This document shows positions 1 to 7,671 of a stretch of DNA of 38,282 bases, in pieces (within the stretch, counting starts at the first letter, position 1; each line of letters opens with the position of its first letter). The notes under the pieces are model-generated. The model searched no databases, had not been told where the DNA came from, and saw only the letters and a program-made list of their open reading frames with translations. A program made the translations under genes and the position numbers. This DNA comes from Lachnospiraceae bacterium (GTDB lineage: Bacteria > Bacillota > Clostridia > Lachnospirales > Lachnospiraceae), in assembly GCA_009774145.1 (NCBI GenBank), contig VSND01000043.1, forward strand, positions 1 to 38,282, given 5' to 3'.

Positions 1-37
1 GGACTGATCAGTCCCTGAATGCCGCCGCCCATCCGTT

Positions 38-184
38 TTACTGCAGCAGTAATTCCGCCAGCTGTTCTCTGGACAGATGATAGAAGCACTGCCCGACATC
101 CACCGGCACCAGTGTCTGTTCCAACGCATCCCAGAAAAGCGGACAACCCTTCAGCCTCCGACACTTTTCCGGTATTCGGGATAT
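38..184 (-). pseudogene. Possible C-terminal coding remnant at window edge
   Basis: Reading the minus strand in this frame gives 48 protein-like codons ending in TAA at 38-40. The composition is like a real protein tail (it includes CPLFWDALEQ and FYHLSREQLAELLLQ). An in-frame TGA at 185-187 blocks the frame upstream, and no ATG with a ribosome binding site is present. A second minus frame is open just before it, so a frameshifted gene end is possible. I do not recognise the family. It could equally be chance coding in a G+C-balanced intergenic stretch downstream of the DUF3298 gene. Confidence 0.25.
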
Positions 185-276
185 TCAGACACCCGAATAT
201 TTCCTGTTCCCCTTTTCTTCTCTTCTGCCAAGCTGATACTTTCGGCTCTCGATTCCCGGCTTTATTTCTTTCATAC

Positions 277-1857
277 CTACCCTGCGTATGGAAGCATCTC
301 AAAATATTCGTCCTCCAGAACGCCGTCGATATAAAGTCTCCAGCTGTCCTCTTCCTGCGTGCCTTTCTCACAGGAGATCTCCCCTTCCAGACCGGTGAAA
401 ATCTCCAGGAAGCGGGCGGTCCCTGCGTTATCGGCAGCCGTAATGCGGATCGTGCTTCCCTCCGGCAGCGTTGTCTCTTCCCCTCCGATCCGGACCGGAA
501 GTTCCCGGATGACACGCAGCTTCTGCCATGGACTGCCGGATTCCGGGATCTCATACCATCTTCCGGAAGCTTCCGGCTGCCCGTCTGATCCCATGGTATA
601 ATCCATCTGCCCGCTGTAGGTTCCCAGCACGTCCAGATGCATCCATCCGCTGAAGCCTTCTGTATTGACTGTACCAATGCTCAATCCGTCCACATGGGCG
701 CATTCCACCAGCACCCGATCTCTGATTTCATAGACAAAAGTTACAAAATCATCCGACGCATTATCTGCGTCAAAGAGCAGAAATGTCCTGCCATCCTGCG
801 GACACACGAGAAATATATCTCCGATCCGTTCAAACGCTTCGGTCTCTGCCAGGACTCCGTCCATCTCCACACAGACCGGACCGTATCCTTCTTCTCCGCC
901 GTCCAGCCAGACCCGAATCTGTTCCGGCTGGCTGTCCAGAGGGGATGCGTAGATCTGTACCGTCTCTCCTTCCGGGATCTTTGCGGCTATGGGAGTCCGA
1001 AGACTGGTCAGTCTCTTTGGCATGTACGCTTCTGACAGACAGTCCTCTGTCTCTGTATACGGAACGGTCACAAGCACCTCGCCCATGGCCCAGGGCCCGA
1101 TCAGATAAGGCTGGAAGACAAAGGTAATGCCCGCCGCGTCCAGATACCAGTTGGGACCGTTCGTCCACATCTGCCTTATGGTATTTTCATAATCCGGGAA
1201 CAGCCCTTCCGCCTCCCTTTCTGCCAGCCTGCTCAGAATATATTCCTCTGCCTTTCCCTGAAATCCTTCCGCATCGGTCAGAAGATCAGAAAGTTCCAGG
1301 ATCTCTCCGTTTCCTGCATCAAAGGTAATGCCGCTGCTTCCCCAGGAACCGTGGGCGCCTCCGGTATATTCACGGTTTCTCTCAATGAGACTGATGACCC
1401 TTTCGTCCACGCGGGCTGTCTCCAGCTGCTGTATGATGCTGTACCGGTAAGAATCTGTGGGTTCCCCGAAGGCTGCATCCTCTGCCGCCGCTTTTGCATA
1501 CCCCGTTCTAAGGCCCTCGATCTCAGAGCTTCGGCTTTCACTCCACTGCTGGACAGCCTGCGCCGCCTGACCGGTACCGCCTTTTGTCACTTCTGCCGTC
1601 TGGTATTCCACATGCAGCAGCCACTGTCCGGAAGTTTCATCATAGTCATCCGCCGTCTTCTTCGTAAAACGGATCTGAGGAACATCTCCGGCAGTCCCCG
1701 GATCGTCGGAAGCATTCTGATCCTCCGAAAGCCCCGGCTTTTCTTCCTGTGTCTCAGCCGCCGGTTCCTCATCCGGCCTTTCCCTGCCGCCGCAGCCGTC
1801 AGCCATCACCATACTTCCCGCCAGCAGAACTGCCAGCGCTTTCTGTAACTTTCTCAT
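277..1857 (-). CDS. DUF3298/RsiV-like envelope protein, probable lipoprotein (526 aa)
   Basis: The N terminus is a basic, hydrophobic export signal of about 20 residues ending near Cys22. The residues before the Cys (ADGC) fit the lipobox poorly, so lipidation is likely but not certain. An acidic low-complexity linker follows (residues 25-50). Residues about 65-270 carry a DUF4163/DUF3298-like region, with the hallmark YTGGAHG stretch followed by a 'GEILELSDLL'-type segment, as in RsiV-like extracellular proteins. The C-terminal half (about 290-526) is not recognised; it contains repeated beta-rich segments, including two 'RIGGEETTLPEGSTIRI'-like stretches. The start has a weak GGGGA ribosome binding site. 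The gene lies 54 bases downstream of the chromate-transporter pair and may be cotranscribed with it. Its role is unknown; a cell-surface sensor or binding protein is an inference. Confidence 0.8.
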   Translation of the reverse strand: MRKLQKALAVLLAGSMVMADGCGGRERPDEEPAAETQEEKPGLSEDQNASDDPGTAGDVPQIRFTKKTADDYDETSGQWLLHVEYQTAEVTKGGTGQAAQAVQQWSESRSSEIEGLRTGYAKAAAEDAAFGEPTDSYRYSIIQQLETARVDERVISLIERNREYTGGAHGSWGSSGITFDAGNGEILELSDLLTDAEGFQGKAEEYILSRLAEREAEGLFPDYENTIRQMWTNGPNWYLDAAGITFVFQPYLIGPWAMGEVLVTVPYTETEDCLSEAYMPKRLTSLRTPIAAKIPEGETVQIYASPLDSQPEQIRVWLDGGEEGYGPVCVEMDGVLAETEAFERIGDIFLVCPQDGRTFLLFDADNASDDFVTFVYEIRDRVLVECAHVDGLSIGTVNTEGFSGWMHLDVLGTYSGQMDYTMGSDGQPEASGRWYEIPESGSPWQKLRVIRELPVRIGGEETTLPEGSTIRITAADNAGTARFLEIFTGLEGEISCEKGTQEEDSWRLYIDGVLEDEYFEMLPYAG

Positions 1858-1911
1858 CTGTTTTCCCCGCCATACCCTTTTTCACTCATCCGTTCCCATC
1901 CCTGCGGTTCT

Positions 1912-2484
1912 TCATTCAAACATATGCAGATACCCTGCCGCAATGCCGATCACAGCAGACGCCGCAATATATACCACCGGATGCCGGTTCCATTTTTTGA
2001 TCGCTGTATAAAGCGCAGCTGCCAGCAGGATCCCGAACCAGTTGCATGCTCCTGCCGGATCCGACGGAAGGTCCGTCACGCTGACCAGCGTAGCAAGCAC
2101 TACGGAAAAACCGGCTGCCGCAATCAGTCCGGTAGAAGCCGGCCGCAGCCCATAGAAGATATGCTGTACCAGACTGCTTTCCTTGAACTTCTCCAGCACC
2201 TTGGATACTAGAATGATAATGATGATGGAAGGTGCAATCAGACCAAGCGTTGCCACGATCCCTCCAGCCAGTCCATACGTATGATAGCCCGCATAAGTAG
2301 CCGCATTTACCCCGATCGCTCCCGGCGTAGACTCCGAGATGGCGATCAGATCCAGCAGATCCTGCTGGCTGAACCAGCCGGTCGTCTGGCTGATTTCCTG
2401 AAGAAACGGAAGCGTCGCAAGCCCGCCGCCGATGGCAAACAGCCCTGCCTTGAAAAATTCGCAAAAAAGCCGAATCAGTATCAT
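1912..2484 (-). CDS. Chromate transporter family protein, second half-size subunit
   Basis: This 190-aa integral membrane protein belongs to the short-chain CHR (chromate ion transporter) family, in which two single-domain proteins take the place of one fused ChrA. The conserved start 'FFKAGLFAIGGGLATLPFLQE' is split over residues 10-30, and the motif 'STPGAIGVNAATYAGY' lies near residues 53-68. Five or six hydrophobic helices follow. It starts 3 bases after the stop of the partner gene, with its ribosome binding site (GGAGGTG) inside the partner's last codons, so the two are translationally coupled. CHR proteins export chromate in proton-driven exchange in several bacteria. In anaerobic Firmicutes the real substrate is often unproven, so only the family is certain here. 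Confidence 0.9.
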   Translation of the reverse strand: MILIRLFCEFFKAGLFAIGGGLATLPFLQEISQTTGWFSQQDLLDLIAISESTPGAIGVNAATYAGYHTYGLAGGIVATLGLIAPSIIIIILVSKVLEKFKESSLVQHIFYGLRPASTGLIAAAGFSVVLATLVSVTDLPSDPAGACNWFGILLAAALYTAIKKWNRHPVVYIAASAVIGIAAGYLHMFE

Positions 2485-2487
2485 CCC

Positions 2488-3066
2488 CTACACCTCCTTC
2501 TTTCCATTTCCGCCATGCAGAAGCACTCCGGCAACGCCGGCGACCACCACATAAACCATCGGCGAGACTGAAAACAGCTCCGGATAAAAGCTCTGTGCCA
2601 CAGCCAGTCCCGCAGACACCAGAAATACCAGCAGGAAGATCGCCATGGTCGGCTGATCAACCACCGATTTCTTCCAGAGCTTCTGCACGGCATTGAAAAT
2701 CAGCACACAGACACATACCCGGATGCCTTCAAATGCATACTGGATCACTTTCAGGTCGGCAAAGTTTGTTAAAAATGCAGCAATCACCGTAATAATCACG
2801 ATCGACGGAAACACAACACCCATTGTTGCAAAAATACCTCCGACCATTCCGGCCTGCCGGTATCCAATAAACGTCGCCGTATTAACCGCTATGACCCCCG
2901 GCGTACACTGCCCGATGGCATAATAATCCGCAAGCTCCTCCTCTGTTGCCCATCCGTGCTTTTCCACAACCTCTCTTTGCAGCATGGGAAGCATGGCGTA
3001 ACCTCCTCCGAAGGTCAGCCCTCCGATCCGTGCAAAAGTCAGAAACATATCCCACAGTTCTTTCAT
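2488..3066 (-). CDS. Chromate transporter family protein, first half-size subunit
   Basis: This 192-aa single-domain CHR protein is the first gene of the pair. It has 'FARIGGLTFGGGYAMLPML' near the N terminus and 'QCTPGVIAVNTATFIGYRQ' near residues 57-75, the same signature as its neighbour, followed by several transmembrane helices. The start is placed at the ATG at 3066 because AAGGAG lies 9 bases upstream. An in-frame ATG 12 codons earlier lacks a ribosome binding site. A strong promoter (TTGCCA-17-TATACT) lies 37 bases upstream, so the pair probably has its own transcript. The two subunits are expected to form an antiparallel dimer in the cytoplasmic membrane. Confidence 0.9.
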   Translation of the reverse strand: MKELWDMFLTFARIGGLTFGGGYAMLPMLQREVVEKHGWATEEELADYYAIGQCTPGVIAVNTATFIGYRQAGMVGGIFATMGVVFPSIVIITVIAAFLTNFADLKVIQYAFEGIRVCVCVLIFNAVQKLWKKSVVDQPTMAIFLLVFLVSAGLAVAQSFYPELFSVSPMVYVVVAGVAGVLLHGGNGKKEV

Positions 3067-3102
3067 GTTATTCTGCTCCTTTTTCATACATTTCTTCTGC
3101 AT

Positions 3103-3131
3103 AGTATACTATGTTTTTTCATGCATGGCAA
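3103..3131 (-). promoter_or_regulatory. SigA-type promoter of the chromate-transporter pair
   Basis: On the minus strand, TTGCCA (3126-3131) and TATACT (3103-3108) are separated by 17 bases, close to the vegetative consensus. The start codon is at 3066, giving a leader of about 30 bases. The -35 box directly follows the yqeG terminator hairpin. Confidence 0.7.
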
Positions 3132-3132
3132 A

Positions 3133-3152
3133 CAGAACCCTCTGTGGTTCTG
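3133..3152 (-). terminator. Hairpin after yqeG, probable terminator
   Basis: CAGAACC and GGTTCTG form a perfect 7-bp stem with a 6-base loop, 7 bases downstream of the yqeG stop. Only a short TTTG tract follows on the minus strand, so termination may be partial and yqeG could read into the transporter genes. Confidence 0.5.
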
Positions 3153-3158
3153 CCGGTT

Positions 3159-3662
3159 CTAATATGACGTTTCTGCTGTCCGGGGTCTCCGAAAGGGTTT
3201 TTCAAACCATCTTTTCACCACGATCTGGATCTCATCCGTCGACGGATCCACCGGCTCTGTCAGTATCGTATGCATCCCTGCACGGTTCGCTCCCCATACA
3301 TCCGTAAAAACCTGGTCTCCCAGAAACAGAATGCGTTCCGGCTTCATCCCAAGCTTTTGCATCGCCTTTTCATATCCTGCCCTCTTAGGTTTCCCCGCCT
3401 TATACACATAATCGGTTTCCAAAGGTTCTGCAAAAGCGCTTACCCGTGCTTTTTTATTATTGGACACCAGCAGGGTTTTCATTCCAAGGTTATGAAGACG
3501 CCCAAACAGCTCCGACGCCTTTTCGTCTGCCGGGGCGCCGTGAGGCACCAGCGTATTGTCGATATCGAAAATTACCCCTTCATATTTTTCCGAAAGCATC
3601 TCCCAGTCAAGATCGTATATTGACGCCGTCACTTCATCCGGATATAACTGTTTCATAAACAT
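3159..3662 (-). CDS. yqeG: YqeG family HAD-IIIA phosphatase
   Basis: This 167-aa cytoplasmic hydrolase belongs to the haloacid dehalogenase superfamily, subclass IIIA, YqeG type. Motif I is FDIDNTLV with Asp33 as nucleophile and Asp35 as acid/base. Motif II is 'LLVSNN' near residue 65, the motif III lysine is in 'KAGKPKR' (about 91), and motif IV is GDQVFTDVWG with Asp116 and Asp121. The length matches the family. The start ATG has GGAG 9 bases upstream. YqeG relatives are widespread in Firmicutes, and some act on phosphatidylglycerophosphate-type substrates in other lineages. The substrate here is not shown by sequence. Confidence 0.88.
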   Translation of the reverse strand: MFMKQLYPDEVTASIYDLDWEMLSEKYEGVIFDIDNTLVPHGAPADEKASELFGRLHNLGMKTLLVSNNKKARVSAFAEPLETDYVYKAGKPKRAGYEKAMQKLGMKPERILFLGDQVFTDVWGANRAGMHTILTEPVDPSTDEIQIVVKRWFEKPFRRPRTAETSY

Positions 3663-4003
3663 CCCAGATTCTCCTTTCCGTTCATAAATTGTTCACCTTT
3701 CTTTTAAAAAAGGTTCACTGTATGCACATGATTCCTTCATTTCTTTTCCATATAATAAAACCATCAACAACAGAGGCCAGTCAGCTAATACTTTTAAATA
3801 AACTTTTTCATAATAATGCCGGGTGAACAGCACCCGGCATCCTCCCTTTCTACGGGAGTTTATGGGGCTTTCCCATAAAATCCATATTTTCCCCGGCAGC
3901 TTACAGTCTTTCACAATTACAAAACAGGGGATGCCCGATCCACATATTCTGCATCGCACATCCCCTTATGATATTCTGTCTTAACGGTACCTCATACGGT
4001 TCC
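3663..4003. other. 341-base intergenic stretch with several hairpins, no convincing gene
   Basis: Apart from the terminator at 3926-3966, this gap holds a perfect 9-bp stem (TGCCGGGTG/CACCCGGCA, 3817-3839) and a smaller TATGGG/CCCATA hairpin. Near yqeG there is a GTGAACCTTT/AAAGGTGAAC stem with two mismatches. A minus-strand reading frame of 88 codons (3693-3959) has no ribosome binding site and protein-unlike content in its first half. An untranslated RNA or a long structured yqeG leader is possible but unproven. Confidence 0.4.
3926..3966 (-). terminator. Intrinsic terminator of the DUF4352-like lipoprotein gene
   Basis: AGGGGATG pairs with CATCCCCT, with an inner CGAT/ATCG stem across a 2x2 internal loop. 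GTTTTGTAATT follows on the minus strand. It begins about 40 bases after the stop codon at 4004. Confidence 0.65.
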
Positions 4004-4513
4004 CTATCTGGTTTCCGCTGTAAAATTCACAAAAAAAGTATCTCCGGTGCTGTCGTCGTCAAACGCTTCCATATAGGAGATGGAAAAATCCTGATATCCA
4101 TCCGGTACTTCAAAGATCAGAAGTCCGGTTCTGGACTCTCCCTTCGCCATTGTGTAGACGCCCGGAAGCTGTTCCTGTGTCAAAGTTGCAAGCCCCTCTT
4201 CCGTGCCGTTGAAGGTGATCGGAAGGCTGAAATCATCCTCGCCGGATCCGCCCCACTGCGCCTGAAAATCTGTATCATACATCTCAATCTCTTCACCAAA
4301 TGTATTCTTGAGGGTTACGCTTGCCACAAGAAGCTGATTCCCTGCTTCCGGTGTGTATCCTTCATATTCGCTGCAAACATATGCACTGTCCACCTTGTAA
4401 CTGAAAAAATATGTCTTCTGCGTCGCGCCGAAGCCATCTTTCTTTCCGCATCCTGACGCCATCAGGACTGTCAGAACCAATAACACGGTTACCATCTGTT
4501 TCATTCTTTTCAT
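4004..4513 (-). CDS. DUF4352-like lipoprotein (169 aa)
   Basis: The protein starts with a lipoprotein signal peptide: a basic N terminus, a hydrophobic core 'VTVLLVLTVLMASG' and Cys22. The rest (residues 30-169) is a beta-rich single domain resembling the DUF4352 family. It includes the typical 'LLVASVTLKNTFGEEIEMYDTDF' region (residues about 58-80), which fits proteins that add an immunoglobulin-like surface domain, and a late 'ESRTGLLIFEVPDG' strand pair. I chose the start at 4513 because GGAGG lies 9 bases upstream and the signal peptide then begins correctly; 31 extra upstream codons are open but lack a ribosome binding site. It is divergent from the transglutaminase/pilus operon. Function is unknown. 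Confidence 0.82.
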   Translation of the reverse strand: MKRMKQMVTVLLVLTVLMASGCGKKDGFGATQKTYFFSYKVDSAYVCSEYEGYTPEAGNQLLVASVTLKNTFGEEIEMYDTDFQAQWGGSGEDDFSLPITFNGTEEGLATLTQEQLPGVYTMAKGESRTGLLIFEVPDGYQDFSISYMEAFDDDSTGDTFFVNFTAETR

Positions 4514-4596
4514 CACCTGTATCCTCCAGCTTTCTTTCCATGATATATCCGGCCTTTTTCTGTGTTTTTTCTGTGAACATGCGCCGGACTTCTCAC

Positions 4597-4625
4597 AGTG
4601 TATCACTGTCTGATCTTAAAGTCAA
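4597..4625 (-). promoter_or_regulatory. Promoter of the DUF4352-like lipoprotein with operator-like palindrome
   Basis: On the minus strand, TTGACT (4620-4625) and TACACT (4597-4602) are separated by 17 bases. An inverted repeat ACAGTG-TAT-CACTGT (4596-4610) covers the -10 box, so a repressor could bind here. The regulator is not identified. Confidence 0.65.
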
Positions 4626-4686
4626 ATCCTGTTTGTGAAAATTAAGAGAAGATTAAGAAATCTGCTTTTGTGTCCCCCGAAAAAGA

Positions 4687-4715
4687 TTGATTCTCAGGGC
4701 TTTCAGTAGTATACT
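4687..4715 (+). promoter_or_regulatory. Promoter of the transglutaminase/pilus-like operon
   Basis: TTGATT (4687-4692), a 17-base spacer and TATACT (4710-4715) give a near-consensus SigA promoter. The first gene starts at 4765, and no other good promoter is visible before the terminator at 9791-9848. The six downstream genes are therefore probably transcribed from here. Confidence 0.7.
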
Positions 4716-4764
4716 TAAACTGTTATGACTATTGAATGAAACACCATGGAGGATATTACAGCAC

Positions 4765-5742
4765 ATGAACAAAAAGACGATTCTGTCCATTGTGTTATGC
4801 TGCACCATTCTGAGCGGCTGTAAGGGTGACAGTTCGCAAGCACATGCGACAGGTTCCGTCCAGGGCAGTGCCTCCAGTACCCGCAGTGATGCTGCAGACA
4901 GCCCTGAAGATACCAGAGAGATCCGCGACAGCACCCCGCATGTGCTTGTCCCCGCTGCTGACGGAACGGATACTTATGGTACGGACACCGTGGCCATTGA
5001 CGCCTCTCATACCGACCAGGGATATGTAATGGTCTGTTATACCGGCAGCAATCCCAAGGTCAAACTGCAGATCACCACCCCGGATGACAACACCTACACC
5101 TATCTGCTGTCGCAGGACCAGGAATATGAGACGTTTCCTCTCCCGGGAGGAGACGGCAGTTATTCGCTTACCGTTCTGGAAAATGTGGAAGGGGATATGT
5201 ATTCGATTGCATGCAGCCAGGAGATCGAGGCCAGTCTCGCAGACGAATTTCTTCCTTTTCTGTATCCAAATCAGTATGTGAACTTTACGCCTGAGTCCAG
5301 GGCAGTAGAAAAGGGAGCGGAACTGGTGAAGAATGCCCACTCGGATCTGGAAGCAGTGACCAGCATCTATCATTACATTATTTCAAATATTACTTATGAT
5401 ACGGACAAAGCTGCCAGCGTAGCTTATGGATACCTGCCGGATGTGGATGATACGCTGAGCAGCAAAACCGGCATCTGTTTTGACTATGCGGCGATCACGG
5501 CAGCCATGCTGCGTTCTCAGAGAATCCCTACAAGGCTGGAAGTCGGCTATGCCGGGGAAGCCTATCATGCATGGATCAGCGTCTATCTGGAAGAGACCGG
5601 GTGGGTCGACAATATTATAGAATTCCACGGTTCTTCCTGGAGCCTTATGGATCCCACGTTCGCCGCCGGAACCGGCAACAGCAGCAGCCTGAAACAGTTC
5701 ATCGGCGACGGCACCAACTATGTTGTAAAATACTACTATTAA
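4765..5742 (+). CDS. Transglutaminase-like lipoprotein, first gene of the pilus-like operon
   Basis: This 325-aa exported protein has a short lipoprotein signal peptide with lipobox LSGC (Cys19). A Ser/Asp-rich linker runs to about residue 60, an Ig-like beta region spans about 70-155, and a transglutaminase-like (papain-fold) domain spans about 180-300. The catalytic triad is visible: Cys238 in 'KTGICFDYA', His268 in 'AYHAW' and Asp296 in 'LMDPTF'. The ATG at 4765 was preferred over one 11 codons upstream because the signal peptide then starts with MNKK; GGAGG lies 12 bases before it. Such domains can be proteases or cross-linkers. A role in maturing or anchoring the fibre made by the downstream genes is inferred only from the operon. 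Confidence 0.85.
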   Translation: MNKKTILSIVLCCTILSGCKGDSSQAHATGSVQGSASSTRSDAADSPEDTREIRDSTPHVLVPAADGTDTYGTDTVAIDASHTDQGYVMVCYTGSNPKVKLQITTPDDNTYTYLLSQDQEYETFPLPGGDGSYSLTVLENVEGDMYSIACSQEIEASLADEFLPFLYPNQYVNFTPESRAVEKGAELVKNAHSDLEAVTSIYHYIISNITYDTDKAASVAYGYLPDVDDTLSSKTGICFDYAAITAAMLRSQRIPTRLEVGYAGEAYHAWISVYLEETGWVDNIIEFHGSSWSLMDPTFAAGTGNSSSLKQFIGDGTNYVVKYYY

Positions 5743-5781
5743 ATATTCCTCTGTATCAGTACAGGCGGGAAAGGAGTTTAT

Positions 5782-6831
5782 ATGGCACAGCAAACATTTA
5801 CCCCCCTATCCAATATGGAAGTCTCTGCCTTCTGCTCCCAAATGGCGATGATTCTTCATTCCGGCATCTTCGTCATGGAAGGGATCTCCATCATGCTGGA
5901 GGATACCCTGGATCCGGAAGAGCATGCACTTCTTGTACAGGTGGATCAGACGCTTCAGGAAACGGGAATTCTTCATGAAGCCCTCCGGAAGACAGGCGCA
6001 TTTCCGGAATATATGCTTCAGATGATACGCATCGGTGAAGAAACAGGGAAACTGGACGACGTTCTCGCAGCATTATCTGCTTATTACGACAGAGAAGCCT
6101 CTATTGCGCAAACCATTAAAAATGCGGTTGCCTACCCGCTCATTATGGTCTTCATGATGCTTCTCGTCATCCTGGTGCTTGTCACAAAAGTCATGCCCAT
6201 CTTTGACCAGATCTTCCGGCAGCTGGGGAATGAGATGACCGGTTTCTCCAGAGCAGTACTGAATCTCGGGACCGCCATCAACCGTTATTCTGCCATCCTG
6301 ATCGTATTGGTCATCCTGCTGGCCGGCGCTGCCCTGTATTTTGGAAAATCCCGGAGCGGGCGCAGGCAGTTTTGTTCATTTGCCATACATATTTCCTTTA
6401 TCCGGTCCTTTATGGAGAAGCTGGCAGCCTGCCGGTTCGCAAACGGCATGTCCCTCACCTTAAGCAGCGGTATGAGTCCTGAAGAATGTTTAAGGCTCAC
6501 GTCAAAACTGGTCGCTGAAGAACACTTTTCCAAAAAGCTCGATGCCTGCCAGGAAGCCATTGAAAACGGTCAGGAGCTCAGCGAAGCTTTTACAAAAGCC
6601 GGGATTTTCACCGGTCTCTATGCACGTATTGCCTCCATCGGCGACCGAACCGGTGCTCTGGATGAAGTCATGCAGGAGATCGCAGACCGGTATCAGGAGG
6701 AGATCGATCTGAAATTTACCGGCATCATCGGGGCCCTGGAGCCCACACTGGTCATTATCCTCTCTCTGATTGTCGGCATGATTCTGCTATCTGTCATGCT
6801 TCCTCTCATGGGAATCATGTCAAGCCTGTAG
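5782..6831 (+). CDS. PilC/GspF-type inner-membrane platform protein
   Basis: This 349-aa member of the type II secretion F / type IV pilus PilC family forms the membrane platform on which pilin subunits are polymerised. It contains two repeated GspF cytoplasmic helical domains (about residues 15-115 and 215-320). The family motifs 'RIGEETGKLDDVLAALSAYYDRE' and its second copy 'SIGDRTGALDEVMQEIADRYQEE' are seen in parts at about 83-105 and 290-312. Transmembrane helices are near 117-140, 168-188 and 322-345. The length is slightly short of the usual 400 because the N terminus is trimmed. GGAG sits 5 bases before the ATG. It lies 39 bases after the transglutaminase gene in the same operon. Confidence 0.92.
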   Translation: MAQQTFTPLSNMEVSAFCSQMAMILHSGIFVMEGISIMLEDTLDPEEHALLVQVDQTLQETGILHEALRKTGAFPEYMLQMIRIGEETGKLDDVLAALSAYYDREASIAQTIKNAVAYPLIMVFMMLLVILVLVTKVMPIFDQIFRQLGNEMTGFSRAVLNLGTAINRYSAILIVLVILLAGAALYFGKSRSGRRQFCSFAIHISFIRSFMEKLAACRFANGMSLTLSSGMSPEECLRLTSKLVAEEHFSKKLDACQEAIENGQELSEAFTKAGIFTGLYARIASIGDRTGALDEVMQEIADRYQEEIDLKFTGIIGALEPTLVIILSLIVGMILLSVMLPLMGIMSSL

Positions 6832-6850
6832 GAAAACGGGAGGAATGCAT

Positions 6851-7189
6851 ATGAAGCATCGTTTTGAAACGCAGAAACGCAGTTCTTCCTCAGGAAATCT
6901 TATGATTTCCGCTGCTGTTTTCTGTATTGTGCTGGCCGTGTTCATTCTGGGCATCTCCAGAGTCTCGAAGCAGACAGACGCCCAGGCCATGCAGACGCTG
7001 GAACAGGCCCTGAACCGCGGAATCATCCACTGCTATACCATAGAAGGTTCTTATCCTGAGAATCTTCAGTATCTGAAGGATCACTATGGGCTGACCTATG
7101 ATGAGGAACGTTTTTTTGTGGATTATCAGGTGCTGGGCAGCAATATCATACCGGAGATCACCATTATAGACAGGAGGGACAGACCATGA
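6851..7189 (+). CDS. Small prepilin-like membrane protein (112 aa)
   Basis: A polar N terminus of about 14 residues is followed by one hydrophobic helix (GNLMISAAVFCIVLAVFIL, about 15-33) and a mostly soluble domain. That domain contains 'GSYPENLQYLKDHYGL', a spacing common in the globular part of type IV pilin and GspG-like proteins. The Gly before the helix could be a prepilin peptidase site, but the Glu normally found 5 residues later is absent. GGAGG lies 7 bases before the ATG at 6851; the earlier ATG at 6845 is inside the ribosome binding region. The stop overlaps the next start by 4 bases (ATGA). A minor pilin is likely; the exact family is not recognised. Confidence 0.75.
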   Translation: MKHRFETQKRSSSSGNLMISAAVFCIVLAVFILGISRVSKQTDAQAMQTLEQALNRGIIHCYTIEGSYPENLQYLKDHYGLTYDEERFFVDYQVLGSNIIPEITIIDRRDRP

Positions 7190-7671
7190 GATTTCAGGCC
7201 CGGCATAAGCATGTCATTGATCTGATATTTCCGATTGCGTTGTTCTTTGTATTTGCCGTCTCCGCTTTCAGTGTACTGATCCTGGCAGCCGATATCTACG
7301 GTTCTACAACAGACCGCCTCAGAACCAATGACGAGAACCGGACTGCACTGTCGTATATTACCGAAAAGATACGGCAGAATGATTTCAATGGTGCGATCGG
7401 CGCCGTTTCCATTGATGATACAGACTGCCTGACGCTGTCGGCAGTCTATAACGGAACGCCATGCACTACCTATATCTATGTATATGATGGAATCCTGAAG
7501 GAGCTTTTTATCAATGACGGCATTCCCGTCTCCCTGAAGGACGGACGGGATATCATGCAGATCTCATCCCTGACCATTGACCGTCTGACCGACCATGTCT
7601 ATCTGTTTACGGCAGTTGACACTTCCGGTACGGAAAGTTCCGTGATTGCATCAGAAAGGAGCGTACCATGA
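7186..7671 (+). CDS. DUF4860-like pilus-operon membrane protein
   Basis: This 161-aa protein has a single N-terminal transmembrane helix (about residues 12-34) and an extracytoplasmic domain rich in beta strands. It resembles the DUF4860 family found in Clostridia next to GspF and pilin genes. After the helix comes 'TALSYITEKIRQND', a helix-plus-strand arrangement like that of pseudopilins of the GspH/GspJ type. The N terminus lacks an obvious Gly-x4-Glu prepilin site. Both ends overlap neighbouring genes by the ATGA motif, so translation is coupled. The family name is from memory of its features and was not searched. Confidence 0.75.
   Translation: MRFQARHKHVIDLIFPIALFFVFAVSAFSVLILAADIYGSTTDRLRTNDENRTALSYITEKIRQNDFNGAIGAVSIDDTDCLTLSAVYNGTPCTTYIYVYDGILKELFINDGIPVSLKDGRDIMQISSLTIDRLTDHVYLFTAVDTSGTESSVIASERSVP

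Noticed and set aside
19..588. 189-codon plus-strand frame at the left edge
   Set aside because: It lies antisense to the DUF3298 gene, which has a clear signal and domain pattern, and shows the typical composition of a complementary-strand shadow.
2488..3102. Longer N terminus of the first chromate-transporter gene
   Set aside because: The upstream ATG has no ribosome binding site, while the ATG at 3066 has AAGGAG at the right distance.
3693..3959. 88-codon minus-strand frame between yqeG and the lipoprotein gene
   Set aside because: The first half is Cys/Pro/Ile-rich without recognisable domains. No ribosome binding site is present, and the frame passes through terminator and hairpin sequences.
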